Assembly: GCF_030272615.1 (NCBI RefSeq)
Contig: NC_081415.1
Location: 510,024,873-510,088,872 of the forward strand
Reading direction: 5' to 3'
DNA length: 64,000 nucleotides
Source of the DNA: Cryptomeria japonica
Lineage: Eukaryota > Streptophyta > Pinopsida > Cupressales > Cupressaceae
The notes beneath the pieces were generated by a model. That model saw nothing but the letters and a program-made list of their open reading frames with translations, ran no database searches and had not been told where the DNA came from. Shown piece after piece: positions 12,560 through 23,814 of the stretch. Every line of letters starts with the position of its first letter. Position 1 is the stretch's first letter. Made by a program: the position numbers and the translations under genes.

Positions 12560-13403
12560 CTAGAATTTGGAATTTTTTGCTTAACTGTAGGTATGTTCTC
12601 ACTCATGATCTATCTTGGAATGTAGGGTCTGGGCATAAAGCACTATGTTGGGAAGATTCATGGGGGGGATACCCACCAATTCATGCAATCCTTAATGATC
12701 AAATTTTTAAAAATAGGTTGGTAGACAGAATTGGTAATATTGTGGTTGATTATATCATCACTCGTCCAATCAACCCAGCCTTGGGTTGGAGATCGAAATC
12801 ATCTGAGGACTTGGGCTTATCTCTTGAGGAGGGTTAAAAACTTGCAGAGATTCTCGCACAAATAAAATTAACAATTACCAATATAGATGATTGTCTTATA
12901 TGGTCCAACTCTCCTACTGGAGAATACAGGGTCAAGAAAGGATATAATTCCCTCTACAATAAGATTTACCCCTCTAAAACAAAACTACCTATTACTCTAT
13001 GTTGGGACAAACTGTGTCTCCCAAAAGAAGGTCTTTTTTATGATCAGCAATACAGAAGAGGATTTTGACATCAGGCTGGTTTAAGAAGCTAGGTTATGCA
13101 GGGCCTAGTAGATGCCCCCTGTGTCTTAGCAATGAAGAAATTGTGGACCGTCTGCTCCTAAGTTGCAATTATTCTACTATATGTTGGAGACAATTAATTA
13201 ATAAATTAAACTGGATCACTAACCTTCCAAACCATTTGATGGATATTATGTTGTGTTGCCCATCCCATTTAAAATCTAGTCTTTATGGGCTACTCTGGAT
13301 TATTTCACCATCAATCCTCTTATGGGAAATATGGAAGGAAAGGAATAGAAGGATTTTTAAAGACAAGGCATTGCCCCATGATCAACTATGGAATAAAATA
13401 TAA
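12560..13403 (+). pseudogene. LINE ORF2, connection region and zf-RVT cysteine motif
   Basis: Pieces in shifted frames (12577-12837, 12887-13084, 13065-13403) cover the stretch between RT and RNase H. The zf-RVT motif is visible as RCPLCLSNEEIVDRLLLSC (about 13110-13170), with the usual His replaced by Arg, followed by the family's Trp-rich helix (ICWRQLINKLNW) and WEIWKERNRRIF at about 13330. The motif is thought to help RNA binding and reverse transcription in plant L1 elements. Confidence 0.8.
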
Positions 13404-13433
13404 GAATCTATCATAGAAGTAGCTAACAACATA

Positions 13434-14009
13434 TTGAAAAATTGTCATAGCAATAATCTTCCCTTTACTACAAGGGATGACCACCTTAGAAAGTGTTGGA
13501 ATGGACTTACAATTCCCCCCTTCTATGGCCTTGGGGGAGATAGATCTTCGGTTTTAAGGAAAGAATGCAAATGGTCCAGACCAAGTAAAGGTTGGTTCAA
13601 GCTAAACTTTGACGGTGCCTCTAGAGGCAACCCTAGCATTGCAGGAATAGGTGGAGTGATCCATATCTAGGATGGATCAATAGTGGCATAGTTTTCCAAA
13701 CCCATAGGCTGGGATACAAACAATGAGGTAGAGCTAGAATCTCTTATCTTTGGACTCCTCTTATGCAAGGACTTAAACATTAGAAAATTGGAGATAGAAG
13801 GAGATTCGGCTATCACCATTAATGCAATTAGGACAAGCAAAACTCCAAATTGGTGATTAAACAACCTAGTGTCTAGAGCCACAGTGTTGCTCAAATACTT
13901 TAAAAACACTACAATCAATCACATTTATAGGGAAGGAAATATGGTTGCGGACTCCTTAGCGAACCAAGGTGTTGATGGTGTTTGGGAAGAAAAAATTGGG
14001 ATTGGTTGA
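13434..14009 (+). pseudogene. LINE ORF2, C-terminal RNase H domain
   Basis: This is an RNase HI-type domain of the kind found at the C-terminus of many plant L1 elements. All four acidic residues can be seen: LNFDGASRGNP (about 13605), NEVELES (about 13725), EGDSA (about 13800) and MVADSLA (about 13945). Three in-frame stops interrupt it (TAG at 13668 and 13689, TGA near 13856). ORF2 ends at TGA 14007-14009. Confidence 0.88.
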
Positions 14010-14464
14010 GATGTCCCTTTACCTTATATATATACACATACTTATCTTATATGGATTGATATTTTTCTTATGGTTCCTTCTGCTCTGCTTTGTTTAGATC
14101 CTCTTTTTCGACGGCATTTATAGAGGCATTGATTAGACTTCCCTCTTGTCTTGCGTGCTAGCTATTTTAGTATGTTATCAGTACATAGAGATTTAAAATA
14201 TCGTCATCGGTATTAATTACCTTGATCTCGGAGATCGTTTCTCAGCATTTTCTATGCATTGTGACCCTTTATTCTTCCCTCACTAACACTCTTAAGCGAT
14301 TTAGTAGGTCCTTTTTTTTAAGTTAGCAAAGCTATCATTTACGACGGATTTCTATGCACAATTACTAAAGTAGTGGCTTCCCATCTTCTTCTTTATAAAG
14401 TAGTCAGGTCCTTCAGTGTAAATTGGGTTGTTTGTTGTCCTGAGTGAGTTGAGTTGAGTTCAAT

Positions 14465-15121
14465 ATGGACACACTGTTGAGACTAGTAGGGCTTAAGAGA
14501 CAAATGGCATTTACAGGGGAAGTCAAAGAGGATAGATTGAAAGGTATTCTTGTCTTTCCTAATGTCCTGGTTATTCGGGCGGTTAAGAAAACATTAGGGG
14601 AAGAATATATTAAGAATGATGACCGAACCAGGGCCAATTCTGACATAGTTGTGATGTTTCTTACGGTGGTCATGCACTTTGAGAAGGATAGGGAGGTGGT
14701 TATGAAATTATGCCGAAGTGTTTTCAAGAAGGACTTGTTGGGCAAATTGGATAGGGTTGTCATCAATGTGGATGAGGATTTAGTTGTCCCTAAGCCAAGA
14801 CACTATGATAGGTTCATGTGGAAGAACAAACCTGTGCCAATATTTCCAATCTTAAAAATAAAAGATGAGGCTATCTTTGCGGCTTATAATCCGATAAGGC
14901 AGTGTAATTTCTTCTTCCTTATGTGGCTTCTGCATGTTAAAAAATCGACTTGTAATAAATGGCTTGCTAACTATTTGGAGGCGGAAGGCATTGAAGTAGT
15001 GCTTGGGGACGTAGAGATTCTCTCTGCTTCTACACCCAGCCTAGGAGAATCCTCTATTAGTCCAGGACCGTCGACAAGCAAGGCTCGAATGAAAAGGAGT
15101 TGGGCTTCTCCTGAGTCCTAG
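14465..15121 (+). CDS. Intact 218-codon ORF of unknown function in the LINE 3' region
   Basis: An uninterrupted ORF runs from ATG 14465 to TAG 15121, about 450 bases after the ORF2 stop and 1.2 kb before the LINE 3' hairpin, on the same strand. The product is Lys/Arg-rich in its first 180 residues, with alternating hydrophobic segments (IVVMFLTVVMHF; FFFLMWLLHV) that are too short or too broken for clear membrane helices. A Ser/Pro-rich tail ends in a basic patch. I recognise no domain. It could be a third ORF of this LINE family, a captured host gene piece, or part of an older insertion. Its intactness beside badly broken neighbours is the main reason to take it as more than chance. Expression is unproven. 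Confidence 0.5.
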   Translation: MDTLLRLVGLKRQMAFTGEVKEDRLKGILVFPNVLVIRAVKKTLGEEYIKNDDRTRANSDIVVMFLTVVMHFEKDREVVMKLCRSVFKKDLLGKLDRVVINVDEDLVVPKPRHYDRFMWKNKPVPIFPILKIKDEAIFAAYNPIRQCNFFFLMWLLHVKKSTCNKWLANYLEAEGIEVVLGDVEILSASTPSLGESSISPGPSTSKARMKRSWASPES

Positions 15122-16347
15122 GACTTGCTTTCTTTCTTCAAGGTAGCTTTTTAATTCTCTTTTGGTTTACTCTAAACTATATCATCTCTCTTGGCTTCGA
15201 TAGGGCAACTTTGATACCTAATGACATATTTTGCTTTAAGTTCTGATGAAGGCAATATAGACATATGGGTTGTTTTTTATAATGTTATCTTAAGCTTAGC
15301 AGTTTTGGCTAGTTTGTTTATTTCTTAGCTTTATGTTCCTTCCGTCTCAAATTTAATTGCAAGCCTTCTCTGAATTGGATGCATTTTCAGAGTTATGCAT
15401 ATATATATGGGTGTATATATTGATACAGTTGGTATGGCCTTTGGGTTACTCATTCTTTAAGCGAACGGTTTTGTGAATATATATATATATATATATAATC
15501 ATGTTCATTCATCGGTTTGGCACTTTCTCTGGCTCTTGTTCCCCTGTTTGCTTGTCCAATCTTCGTCCTTGCTTATGCTCAGAGATTTTCTCTTTCTTTT
15601 TTCTTTTTCTTATATATATAGTTATGCATTTGGTTATAGATCCTTTTTTCCCTTTGTAGGCAGTTGCAGGTTTGGTTTTCGCTTTCTTTGTCAGTTTTAC
15701 CTTGGCTAAGATTCTTAAATTAGTCTACGGCTGTCACGGCCCTAGACTGGGATATGCTTTGTTTACTTAGATTCAACAGCTAAATCTTTCTTTGGGTCTT
15801 TCTTTACCTCAATTACTCTTCTATATGTCGGTAAGATTTCGTCAAGTTGGCTCGAGAGTATGATGATCTTTTTTGGGGAATCTTTTGGTGCGTTTTCACA
15901 TTGGAAAGCTATGGAAATGTTTCTATTTAGATAAAACGAGGTAATTTAAAAAATCTGGCTACAGTTGCATTTACTTCCTGATTGAGAATAGTCTAACAGT
16001 ATGCAGGAAGAATGTGTATTTTGTTTTGGCAATCTAATTTTGCAGGATTCGGGTGGAGGTATTCGACATGTTTTATTCAAAACTGCTCCATCCCAACATG
16101 ATCAAAATATGGCATAATTGCAATCAAATTTTGCAACCATCATCGTTGGAATTAGTATGATGTATTTGACAGGAATTATCATATGTAATGTTATGGAATG
16201 GCATTTGGCCACTTATTGTATTTATCTGACTATTTCCAAGAAATGTTTTTTCCTTGGGGCAAGACCGGAAGTTTTCTTCGCCCAATTCTTTCCTACTGGT
16301 GCCCACACTGAATCGGGTTGTAAACTTTATGTAATTTCATTCAATTA
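15122..16347 (+). other. LINE 3' untranslated region
   Basis: T-rich sequence with an (AT)n microsatellite at about 15477-15497 and TATATA runs near 15405 and 15613. No coding sequence of note; the small open frames here have low-complexity Phe/Ser/Leu composition. It leads directly into the hairpin tail, so I assign it to the LINE. Confidence 0.55.
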
Positions 16348-16386
16348 ATATAATGATTCGGCCAAAGGCCCGTTATCTATTAAAAA
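16348..16386 (+). other. LINE 3' terminal hairpin and A-rich tail
   Basis: An AATATAATG box is followed by GGCC-AAA-GGCC (16360-16370) and a short A run at 16381-16386. A small GC stem just before the tail is usual at the 3' end of plant L1 elements, where the element's RT recognises its RNA. Confidence 0.7.
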
Positions 16387-17405
16387 ACAATCATTTAAAA
16401 CTGTTTTGATATCACATTTATGTAAGCTAATTTAAATTTTAAAAAATTGAACTTATCACAAAAAAAATTTAAAAAAAAAAAATAATTTATTTCAAAGTTT
16501 TAAAATAGTTTAAAGGAATCTCTAGAAAGTATGGCAGATCATGTATCTTTTTAAGACGGCATCGATGTAGTTACTGATTTGTGTTTTAAGGTTATCATAA
16601 AAGAGTGGATGTTCAATAATTAAGGAGAGTAGATCATTGCCTACTATTTTTAATCTCTCCACTATATTTGAAAAAAAATTGCTTCGGTACGGTTATCAAT
16701 TCACTAGCTATATTTATGAATGCTTTTAAAATTTAGTATTCAATAACGAAGTCTATTGTACGTGGCTTGCTATCTTTGTTGAATCGCACACACCGAATTA
16801 ATTGTTTTATGATTATTTCTCATCTTCATACCAGCTACCAATCTTCTGATTTGACCTTTCTGTATTAAATGAATTAAAATATGTAAAATTGAACTTTAAA
16901 CTTATTTTAAAAAATAATATTTTAAATTATTTAAAATAAAAATTAATATAGACATTATAATTTTTGTTCAAAAATTTCAATTCTGTTGAAAAATTGATTA
17001 GACAAATGAAAAAAGAGAATTCAATGAAACTGAAAAATCATTCAGATTGATAAAAAAAATTACATTGCAAAAAAATTTAAAAAAATCATTGACCTGCATT
17101 TTAATCGATTTAATCTAGAAAACTCACATTAAAAATGATGATTAAATCTTTAAAAAATGCATAACTCATTCCTTCACCAAACGTCCACCCTCAAAACCCT
17201 AAAAATGTGGCAAAAAAACTACTAATGTTTTTTCGTGGAATGTTTTCCACCATTGTCTATGCATGAATAATTTAAAGGGAAGTAGTAAACAAGTCACGGG
17301 AGGTGAGAGCTACAGGGGGTAGATGATTTAAGTTTATTAAATTGTCTCATTTGTGGGTTATAGACATGCATGGTTGTGTAAAATGGCTTCTCAGTTAGGG
17401 CCAAC

Positions 17406-17606
17406 CTTAAATCACACACACTAAGCAACATATTAAGTTAAGAGGATGTTAGTCAACTTTGAGTGTTAACACGTTTAAGCCTAGAAGTGTATTCTTAGTG
17501 TGACAACATACATTAAGCAACATTGTAAACCTAGAAAATGTCAATCAACTATGAGTATTTGAAACTTTTAAGCCCGGAAGTATAAGCTTAATGTGTGTGA
17601 TTTAAG
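17406..17606. repeat. Inverted repeat pair enclosing diverged direct repeats
   Basis: CTTAAATCACACACACTAAG at 17406-17425 is the reverse complement of 17587-17606, with one mismatch. Between them, two diverged direct copies share a TCAACT.TGAGT core and TTTAAGCC..GAAGT. The size (201 bases) and AT content resemble a MITE, but I see no clear flanking duplication. Confidence 0.6.
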
Positions 17607-18060
17607 ATGTTTCGTCAGTTAGCAATTAATGGGTTACTACTCTTTATTTGTTGAGGTTTTAATGAAATGTTTGGAGAGCAAGCTTAGGAATTAAGCGACT
17701 TCAAACATAAATTTTCCTTGAATGGTTCAATGCATAGTTTCTTTTTCATGGTGGACAGTTTCTTTTGAAACTACTTCAAACTGATTTAAGTAGTGATAAC
17801 TTTAAAAACTCTCAAAAAATATATATAAATATCTAGTGAATCTTTTATTTTTTTAAAAAATTATTAATTTCTATTGGTGAATCTTTTACTTTTTTTTAAT
17901 ATATAAATTTTATTCATGAATTTTTTAAAATCATTTGAAATTTGTATAGAATCTTGAGGAATCTTAACAAAAAGTAGGAAAATATATTAATTACCATGGG
18001 GAATCCTTCCTTCTTCTTTTTTTAAAAAACTTCCTATGGAAAAGTAAGGGTTTGAGAGTA

Positions 18061-18129
18061 GCATTGATTGACTAGTTTAAGTCCTAAGGTGTAGTGTTGA
18101 TTGACTAGTTTAAGCCTTAAGGTGTAGTG
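18061..18129. repeat. Tandem duplication, 2 x 33 bp
   Basis: TTGATTGACTAGTTTAAG recurs at 18064 and 18097, followed in both copies by a CCTAAGGTGTAGTG-like sequence. Confidence 0.85.
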
Positions 18130-19746
18130 CTCATGTCTATAATTCTTTAATTCTTTAATATTTTAAATCAAACATTAATTATTTTAAATTGACCTTAAAA
18201 TATTTTTCTTCGTCGTTGATTTTATTTATGATCTAACATTTGGGTTCTATTTTGGGCCTCATGGACATTGGAGTTCTATAGGTACATTTTGACCCGTGAA
18301 ATTTAACCCCAACTATTAGATTATAAATCTTCAATGACCCAAATACCATTTTAGGTTCAATGGATATTAGAGCTCCATGAGAACATTTTAACCTAGGGAA
18401 TACAATCCTATCTATTAGATTATAAATTAAATTAATGGTGGTGATTAAAAATAAGCGATATGACCCTAAAGTAACTAATAATTATATAATATTATTGGCA
18501 AATTAATTTCATTTTCTATTATAACTTATAATATTTAGGTGAATCTAATCTAATTTGGTATCGAATATTGTGGCAACTAAATGTTTTGACATTTTAAATA
18601 CGACTCAAATAAAATTTTGTTAAAATGTGGTGATTTAGGTTGCCTTATAGCTTATATTATTAGCCAATTTTGAAATTCCCAATTTCAATTATTAGTCGAT
18701 TGGCAAATATGAGTGATTAAAAAAATCATTAGATTTAAGTATTAAGTTTGCATATCTAATTGGCAATAGTTCATATTGGTTTTGCATGTTAAAATTACAT
18801 GCACCTGAAAACAATTGCACTCAAGCCTAAAAAAATAATTTGTAGCTTATGAAGATATTGGTGTTTAAGTTCACAATTCATATTGAAAATTTGAATTCAA
18901 GCATTTGTGTCATGTTGATATTTTCTAATTGGTTGCAAAGAATTTCTTATATAATGTAATCAACTTGCATTTTTTAAATGAAGAAATGGACCATCCATTG
19001 GGCATCATTTCCTTAAAGAAAAAATATGTTTACTGGATACAAAAATCTTTGTCAATGTCTAATGCTATAGCTAAATAAATAACCGCTAGAATAACTATTA
19101 TCACCAAAGTTTGCACCCTTTGCTAAGCTATCAACTTAGAAACCTTGTGACAAATGGGAACATTCTCAAGCTATGGGTAACCTACAATGAGAATGGACCT
19201 CTGGAGAAGGTCGGCTTCCTCTTGATACTTCACTTAAAAACTACTTAAAACTATTTTTTTGCAAAGGAAAGGGTAAGAAGGAGAACATGAAATTGAAACT
19301 CTAAACCTAAGGTGGTGCACCAAAAATGATGACTTAAAACTTGCACAACTGGATGATGCACAATTTAACTAGTAACATAAATTTCTCATGCACAACTTAG
19401 AGACACATAATTTTTACATCAACAATTTATAAGAAGGCTAAAAAAAAGAATCTTAGTAGGAGAAAGATGCTTTCTCACAACTTGAGACTAATTTTATCAC
19501 CGGCACAACCTATAACTTGCAAATATGTATGTATTTCTGCATAAAGGTACTAATATGGTGCACACTTACAAGGACAAGATACTTCACATGAAATTGCATC
19601 AACCACCAAGCACACGATATTAGAAAAATGAGAAGGCATAAACTACTTATTACTAGTAAAAAGGTGTTACAATGTTGCATAAATCTCTGAAAAATTTGAG
19701 TTACAAACTTATCACTTCTACCAAAAGAACTCTGAAAAGTTACAAA

Positions 19747-21257
19747 TGTTGGCATTACAATAGAAAGGAGATTGTTGGCATTTCAATAAGGATATTGAGA
19801 AGGATGTTGGAGATTGTTAATATAACTAAAGAAGGATGATTACTGTCTTAATGATATTATTTTGGCATTGATGTCAAGAAATTGATTTTCTGATTCAGTA
19901 TGATGTTGTCATATCTTGAGAAGTATGTTTTGATGAGTATTAGGAGGTCGGTAAGTGACACAAAAAGAATGTGATAATGAAGGGGAGATATAAGTTATTC
20001 AATGGGCAACTATTACCGAGTTAGCCAATGATGAGATCATGTTATTTTGATTGTTTTGATAGCCTACACATGTTGTTGATTATAAGTTTAATATTGTATT
20101 ATGTCACGGAGCAAGGAACCTAGTCAGTAAACCCTAAGGTTATCGATATCGGTTAACGAAGGCAGAATGTCTACTGAGCGAAGTTCAGTATTAACCGAGT
20201 AACAACCGAGTTATAATAGATTGCATCGGATGGATAAAAACATTATTTAATGAAGGATGCTGATGAGCTGGAGATGAATAAATGATTGGTATGCCGCGCA
20301 AGAAGTTTGTTAAGGATCTATGACAATGGAAAATCAAGAGGAAGATCTATAGCACAGATTGAACTGCAATAACCTAGCACGGGTTCCTAGGAAGGAATGC
20401 CAGTTCCAAGGCGAGGTAAAACATTTTTAGGTCGAAGGATACATTGAACCTAGTCAAGTTTGATGATCTGATGGCTAAGATTGATCATGGGAAATGTGAT
20501 CAAGGAGATTAAACGGTCATAAATTGTTTTTAAATAAAGAATTGTTGATAAACACTACATGTAGGCAATGTATGCACAATGATGCTACAGAAATGTTTAC
20601 CGAGCTCAGAAGCTTGAAGATCTGATTGTAGAACAGACTGAGAAGCCCATCAAGCCCATCAAGGGATTAGATAAGTCTTATGACAAGATTGTTTTTGAGC
20701 AAATAAGAATCCGCTTTAGCATTTCAGATGTGAAGTTGCAGATATATTTTATTATTGTTGTTTATTTTGTAAGTGACAGGAAATCTCTTAACCGAGTGGA
20801 CCTAACAGTCTTATTTGTAAACCCTCTAGCAAGGTAACATTCTAAATGAGTGTTTGGAATCCTTTGACAAGGTCACTTCTAACAAAGTGCAAGACTCTAA
20901 CAAGTCTGAGGGAAATCCCTTAACCGGGTCACATCTAGCAATGTATATGTAATCTTTAATAGGATTTGCTTTTAACCGAGCATACTCTAGAAGGGTACAT
21001 TTCTTAGTGGGTCCGAAATCCCACAGTGGTTTTTCCCTATTTGGGTTTCCATGTTAAATCTGGTGTTATATGTGTTGTGATGTTATCTGTTCATGATTTT
21101 GAATGTTTTACCATTTTGGTTATGTATTCTGAAGTATAAGCTACCGAGGTTGAATCTGTTGAATATATTGAAGATTAAGTTTGTATGATTCACCCCCCCG
21201 CTCTCATCTTGTTTACTATTAGCATCAGAGCTTTACAACAAGTAGTAAGAACTAACT
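19747..21257 (+). mobile_element. Solo LTR of the Copia family found complete at 46364-54224
   Basis: It starts TGTTGGCATTACAATAG and follows the two LTRs of the downstream Copia along the whole length, including the CCGAGT/AACCGG-rich middle, the AAATCCCACAGTGGTTTTTCC block (about 21025) and the GTATGATTCACCCCCC tract (21184-21200). It ends at CTAACT where the family has CTAACA. Its length, 1,511 bases, compares with about 1,520. Flanks ACAAA (19742-19746) and TCAAA (21258-21262) match at 4 of 5 bases, fitting a decayed target duplication. No internal domain remains, so LTR-LTR recombination is the likely origin. It is clearly more diverged than the two LTRs of the complete element. Confidence 0.88.
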
Positions 21258-23189
21258 TCAAAAATGAAGTTTAAGTCATACTTATTCTTCTCCAAGACAA
21301 TTGCATGAAAATAGGAACTCAAACCTCCTTGGTTGAACACAGCTAAAACCCATGTTTTTAAGCCTCCTAAAAGACTCCAAAAAGGCTTCAAAATGAAGAA
21401 AAAGTCAAATTTGACCAATTCCATCATAAAGGCTTTCAAAAATGCATTAATCTCCCTAAACTAACTCAAAACAACCCTATATACCCTCCAAATGTCTAGC
21501 AACTCCCCTATATCTTTGGTACTCCTCATAAATTACAAACAATGTCACTTTGACTCATCAAAAGTAATAACCACTCATTACTTTGCATAAATACTGGTTA
21601 AAGTGATAAATACTAACACTTAACATATTTACATCTATGAGAGTTCGATGCAATTCAAAGCACCAAATGAGGAATTAGTCAAAGTAATATTTGTTAAAAA
21701 TAAAGGCAAAAATGCCTCAAAGGTAGTCGAATGATTTTAGGGAAAGCAAACCCTAAAGAAAAATTTTAAGTTATTACTTTTTGGCATTCATTACACTTTC
21801 TCCTTTGTTGTGTTTAACTCTCTTGGTGTCGCCATGAGGGTTTTTCTCTTTTGAGGGTTTGGATGGAAATTTTGCTTGCAGATCTTGTGCACATGGCAAC
21901 CATCAAGGTAAGTCTTTGTTACTGTGATATCAATTCTAATCTCTTCTCTACACATTAGAGTGATGCTCGACTCTAACCTTTGAGATTTTGATATGTTTTC
22001 CCTTGATATCGGCCACTATTAAAAATCTCTATGACTACTTATTACACAAATTTACTGTGTTTTGAAAGACTATTGTAACTGCTTTTTACAGTGACTTTAT
22101 AGTCTCTATCTCTTATGTAGTGCATCAACATTGTTCAATTGATGCTATAATGGTGTCATCGCTCCATTCTTGTTCATTATTTACTATGTATACCTGGACT
22201 TAGTCCAAAGATAGTGGCTGCTTTTCAAAACATTGGTATCTCTATGACTAAAATTATGAGATTTTATGACTGTTTTGACAGTCGAGAGAAATTCTTGCTT
22301 TTCCACAATGTTTACTACTATGTGATGTTGCATCTCTCGAAACCTTTCACTACATTTGTGGCCAAAACCATTGAGATCTTTGGTGAGTTCATTAATTATG
22401 TTCCTTATGCTACTCTATGGATTGTATGCTTTGATAAAATGTCACTTATTTTCACTTGTCACTATTCTGAGATAATTTTTATAATTATCAGCATCTCTGA
22501 TTTTTATGTCATTGCTTCCTTTCTATTTGTTGCTATTTACTATATTTTTCCATGAAACCTTGACAACAATTCACTTTCAGATTTCAATATGACTATGCTC
22601 ATTGTCAAGATATGGCATCAAGGTGTTATGCTTATGGTTGATATTTCAATGATGACCATGAGACCTCCGTGTCAACTATGAAGTAATGATAGTCAAGATC
22701 TTTCATTGTTTATCTTCTCAGTCTCTTGGTTCTTTAATTGTCAAACCTTCACCTACAACCTTCTCCATTCATGGAGATGAGTCCTTCATTACTGCTCTAA
22801 TACATGTGACTTGATTTGTTCATTGATTTCTTGGAAATGAAAACCCATTGCTTTCCTTCCATTGTTATATTTAATTTGTTGCTACCAAAGATTTCTATGA
22901 CTATGTTTTGACAATGAAAAAAACCATTGTTTTGTTGCCTTAACATCATTATATCTAGTCATTACTTGCATTCAACTTTTGCCCAGCTACTCATTGTCAT
23001 AAATCTTCATTGCCATGTTATTCTCAGTGTATTATGCTTTGGGTCTAGGGCACTCATGTTGGCTTCGTGATTCTCTGTCATGTTGCTGCTACAAAAGACT
23101 CCCTTGATTGCTCCATTTTAGTGGGAATATGGAATATATTCACTGTATTAACAACTTTGTGCCACCTTGATACAAATACCTACTACTTA
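21258..23189. other. Noncoding region
   Basis: AT-rich sequence without recognisable protein motifs. A 113-codon open frame at 22214-22555 is Phe/Ile/Tyr-rich and matches nothing I know. It may hold the LTR or 3' flank of the minus-strand elements to the right, but I found no second copy in the window to prove this. Confidence 0.4.
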
Positions 23190-23380
23190 TTCTAATATGG
23201 TTGTGACACTTCACTATCTTTCTTTATCCTGAGCTACTCAAACTCAGTTTGGATGGTACCAAAGACCTTTGATATTCCAAAGTCCAAATCTGTTCATCTT
23301 TGCCACTGTACTTTGTCTTTTATGTAATTATGGTTCCTCTTTGCCTTATACACTTTGTGATGCTCTATATCTAAACCTTA
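23190..23380. repeat. Left copy of a direct repeat of about 190 bp flanking the minus Copia
   Basis: From TTCTA..TATGGTTGTGACAC to ATCTAAACCTTA this copy matches 29320-29464 joined to 46281-46323. The right copy begins at the last residue and stop codon of gypsy B pol and runs into its 3' flank. The left copy joins Copia RNase H coding sequence at the shared word AAGGTTTAG (minus strand). It also shows the gypsy A insertion site empty (GGTTCCTCTTTG at about 23331). Confidence 0.8.
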
Positions 23381-23809
23381 GTTAAATAATATGCAACATT
23401 CATCAAATTCTCTACCTTAACCAGCTTCACCCTACCATCTTCGACCATATCTCTGACAAGAATGATAGTGAATATCAATGTTTTTGGTCTGAGCATGTAA
23501 TGTCGAGTTCTTAGCTAGGCAAATCGCACTCTGACTGTCACAATAAACTATCACTGCACCTTGTTTTATTCCAATATCTAAATAGGGTCCTTTAAGCCAA
23601 ATGGATTCTTTACAAGCATGAGTAGCTACCATATACTCTGCTTCTATAGTGGACAAAACAACCACAGCCTATCACTTACTCATCCAACTAATTGCACCAC
23701 CAAACAAAGTAAACACATAAGCACTAAAGGATCTTCTGCTATCAATATCACCTACCTAGTCTGAATCCACATAACCAAGAATATCAAGGGAAATCACGTC
23801 TCCAACCAA
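23381..23809 (-). pseudogene. Minus Copia, RNase H end of pol
   Basis: This is the C-terminal part of Copia RNase H. It reads LGYVDSD then RRSFSAYVFTLFGGAISW (about 23770-23690), STIEAEYMVATHA (about 23650) and YCDSQSAICLAKN (about 23550), and ends near VENLMNVAYYLTKV at 23381-23425. These match the Asp, Glu and Asp blocks of Copia RNase H. Stops replace codons at several places, and the last part changes frame near 23440. The upstream half of the same domain lies beyond the solo LTR, at 25284. Confidence 0.85.
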
Positions 23810-23814
23810 ATTAC

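Larger units (their letters stand above)
7950..16386 (+). mobile_element. L1-type LINE retrotransposon, degenerate
   Basis: This non-LTR retrotransposon has the plant L1 order: an ORF1 of DUF4283 type, then ORF2 with apurinic endonuclease, reverse transcriptase, a zf-RVT cysteine region and a C-terminal RNase H, followed by a long 3' region. The 3' end is marked by a GGCC-AAA-GGCC hairpin (16360-16370) and a short A-rich tail (16381-16386). The 5' border is approximate: coding-like sequence starts at about 7990. I found no clear target-site duplication. Stops and frameshifts affect both ORFs and the RT lacks its catalytic box, so the copy is dead. Confidence 0.85.
16387..19746. other. AT-rich noncoding region with small repeats
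   Basis: No gene is visible. Long A/T runs occur at 16440-16500 and 16900-17160. Small structures: an inverted pair at 17406-17425 and 17587-17606; diverged direct copies of about 110 bases within 17440-17600; a 33-base tandem duplication at 18061-18129; and two diverged copies of about 118 bases between 18238 and 18430 that share TTAGATTATAAAT. It may be old LTR or MITE debris. Confidence 0.5.

Noticed and set aside
15473-15709. 78-codon open frame after an (AT)n run
   Set aside because: It starts in a microsatellite and is Phe/Ser-rich; it is the LINE 3' untranslated region.
22214-22555. 113-codon open frame, hydrophobic
   Set aside because: Low-complexity Phe/Ile/Tyr composition in AT-rich DNA; no motif, no neighbour that supports it.
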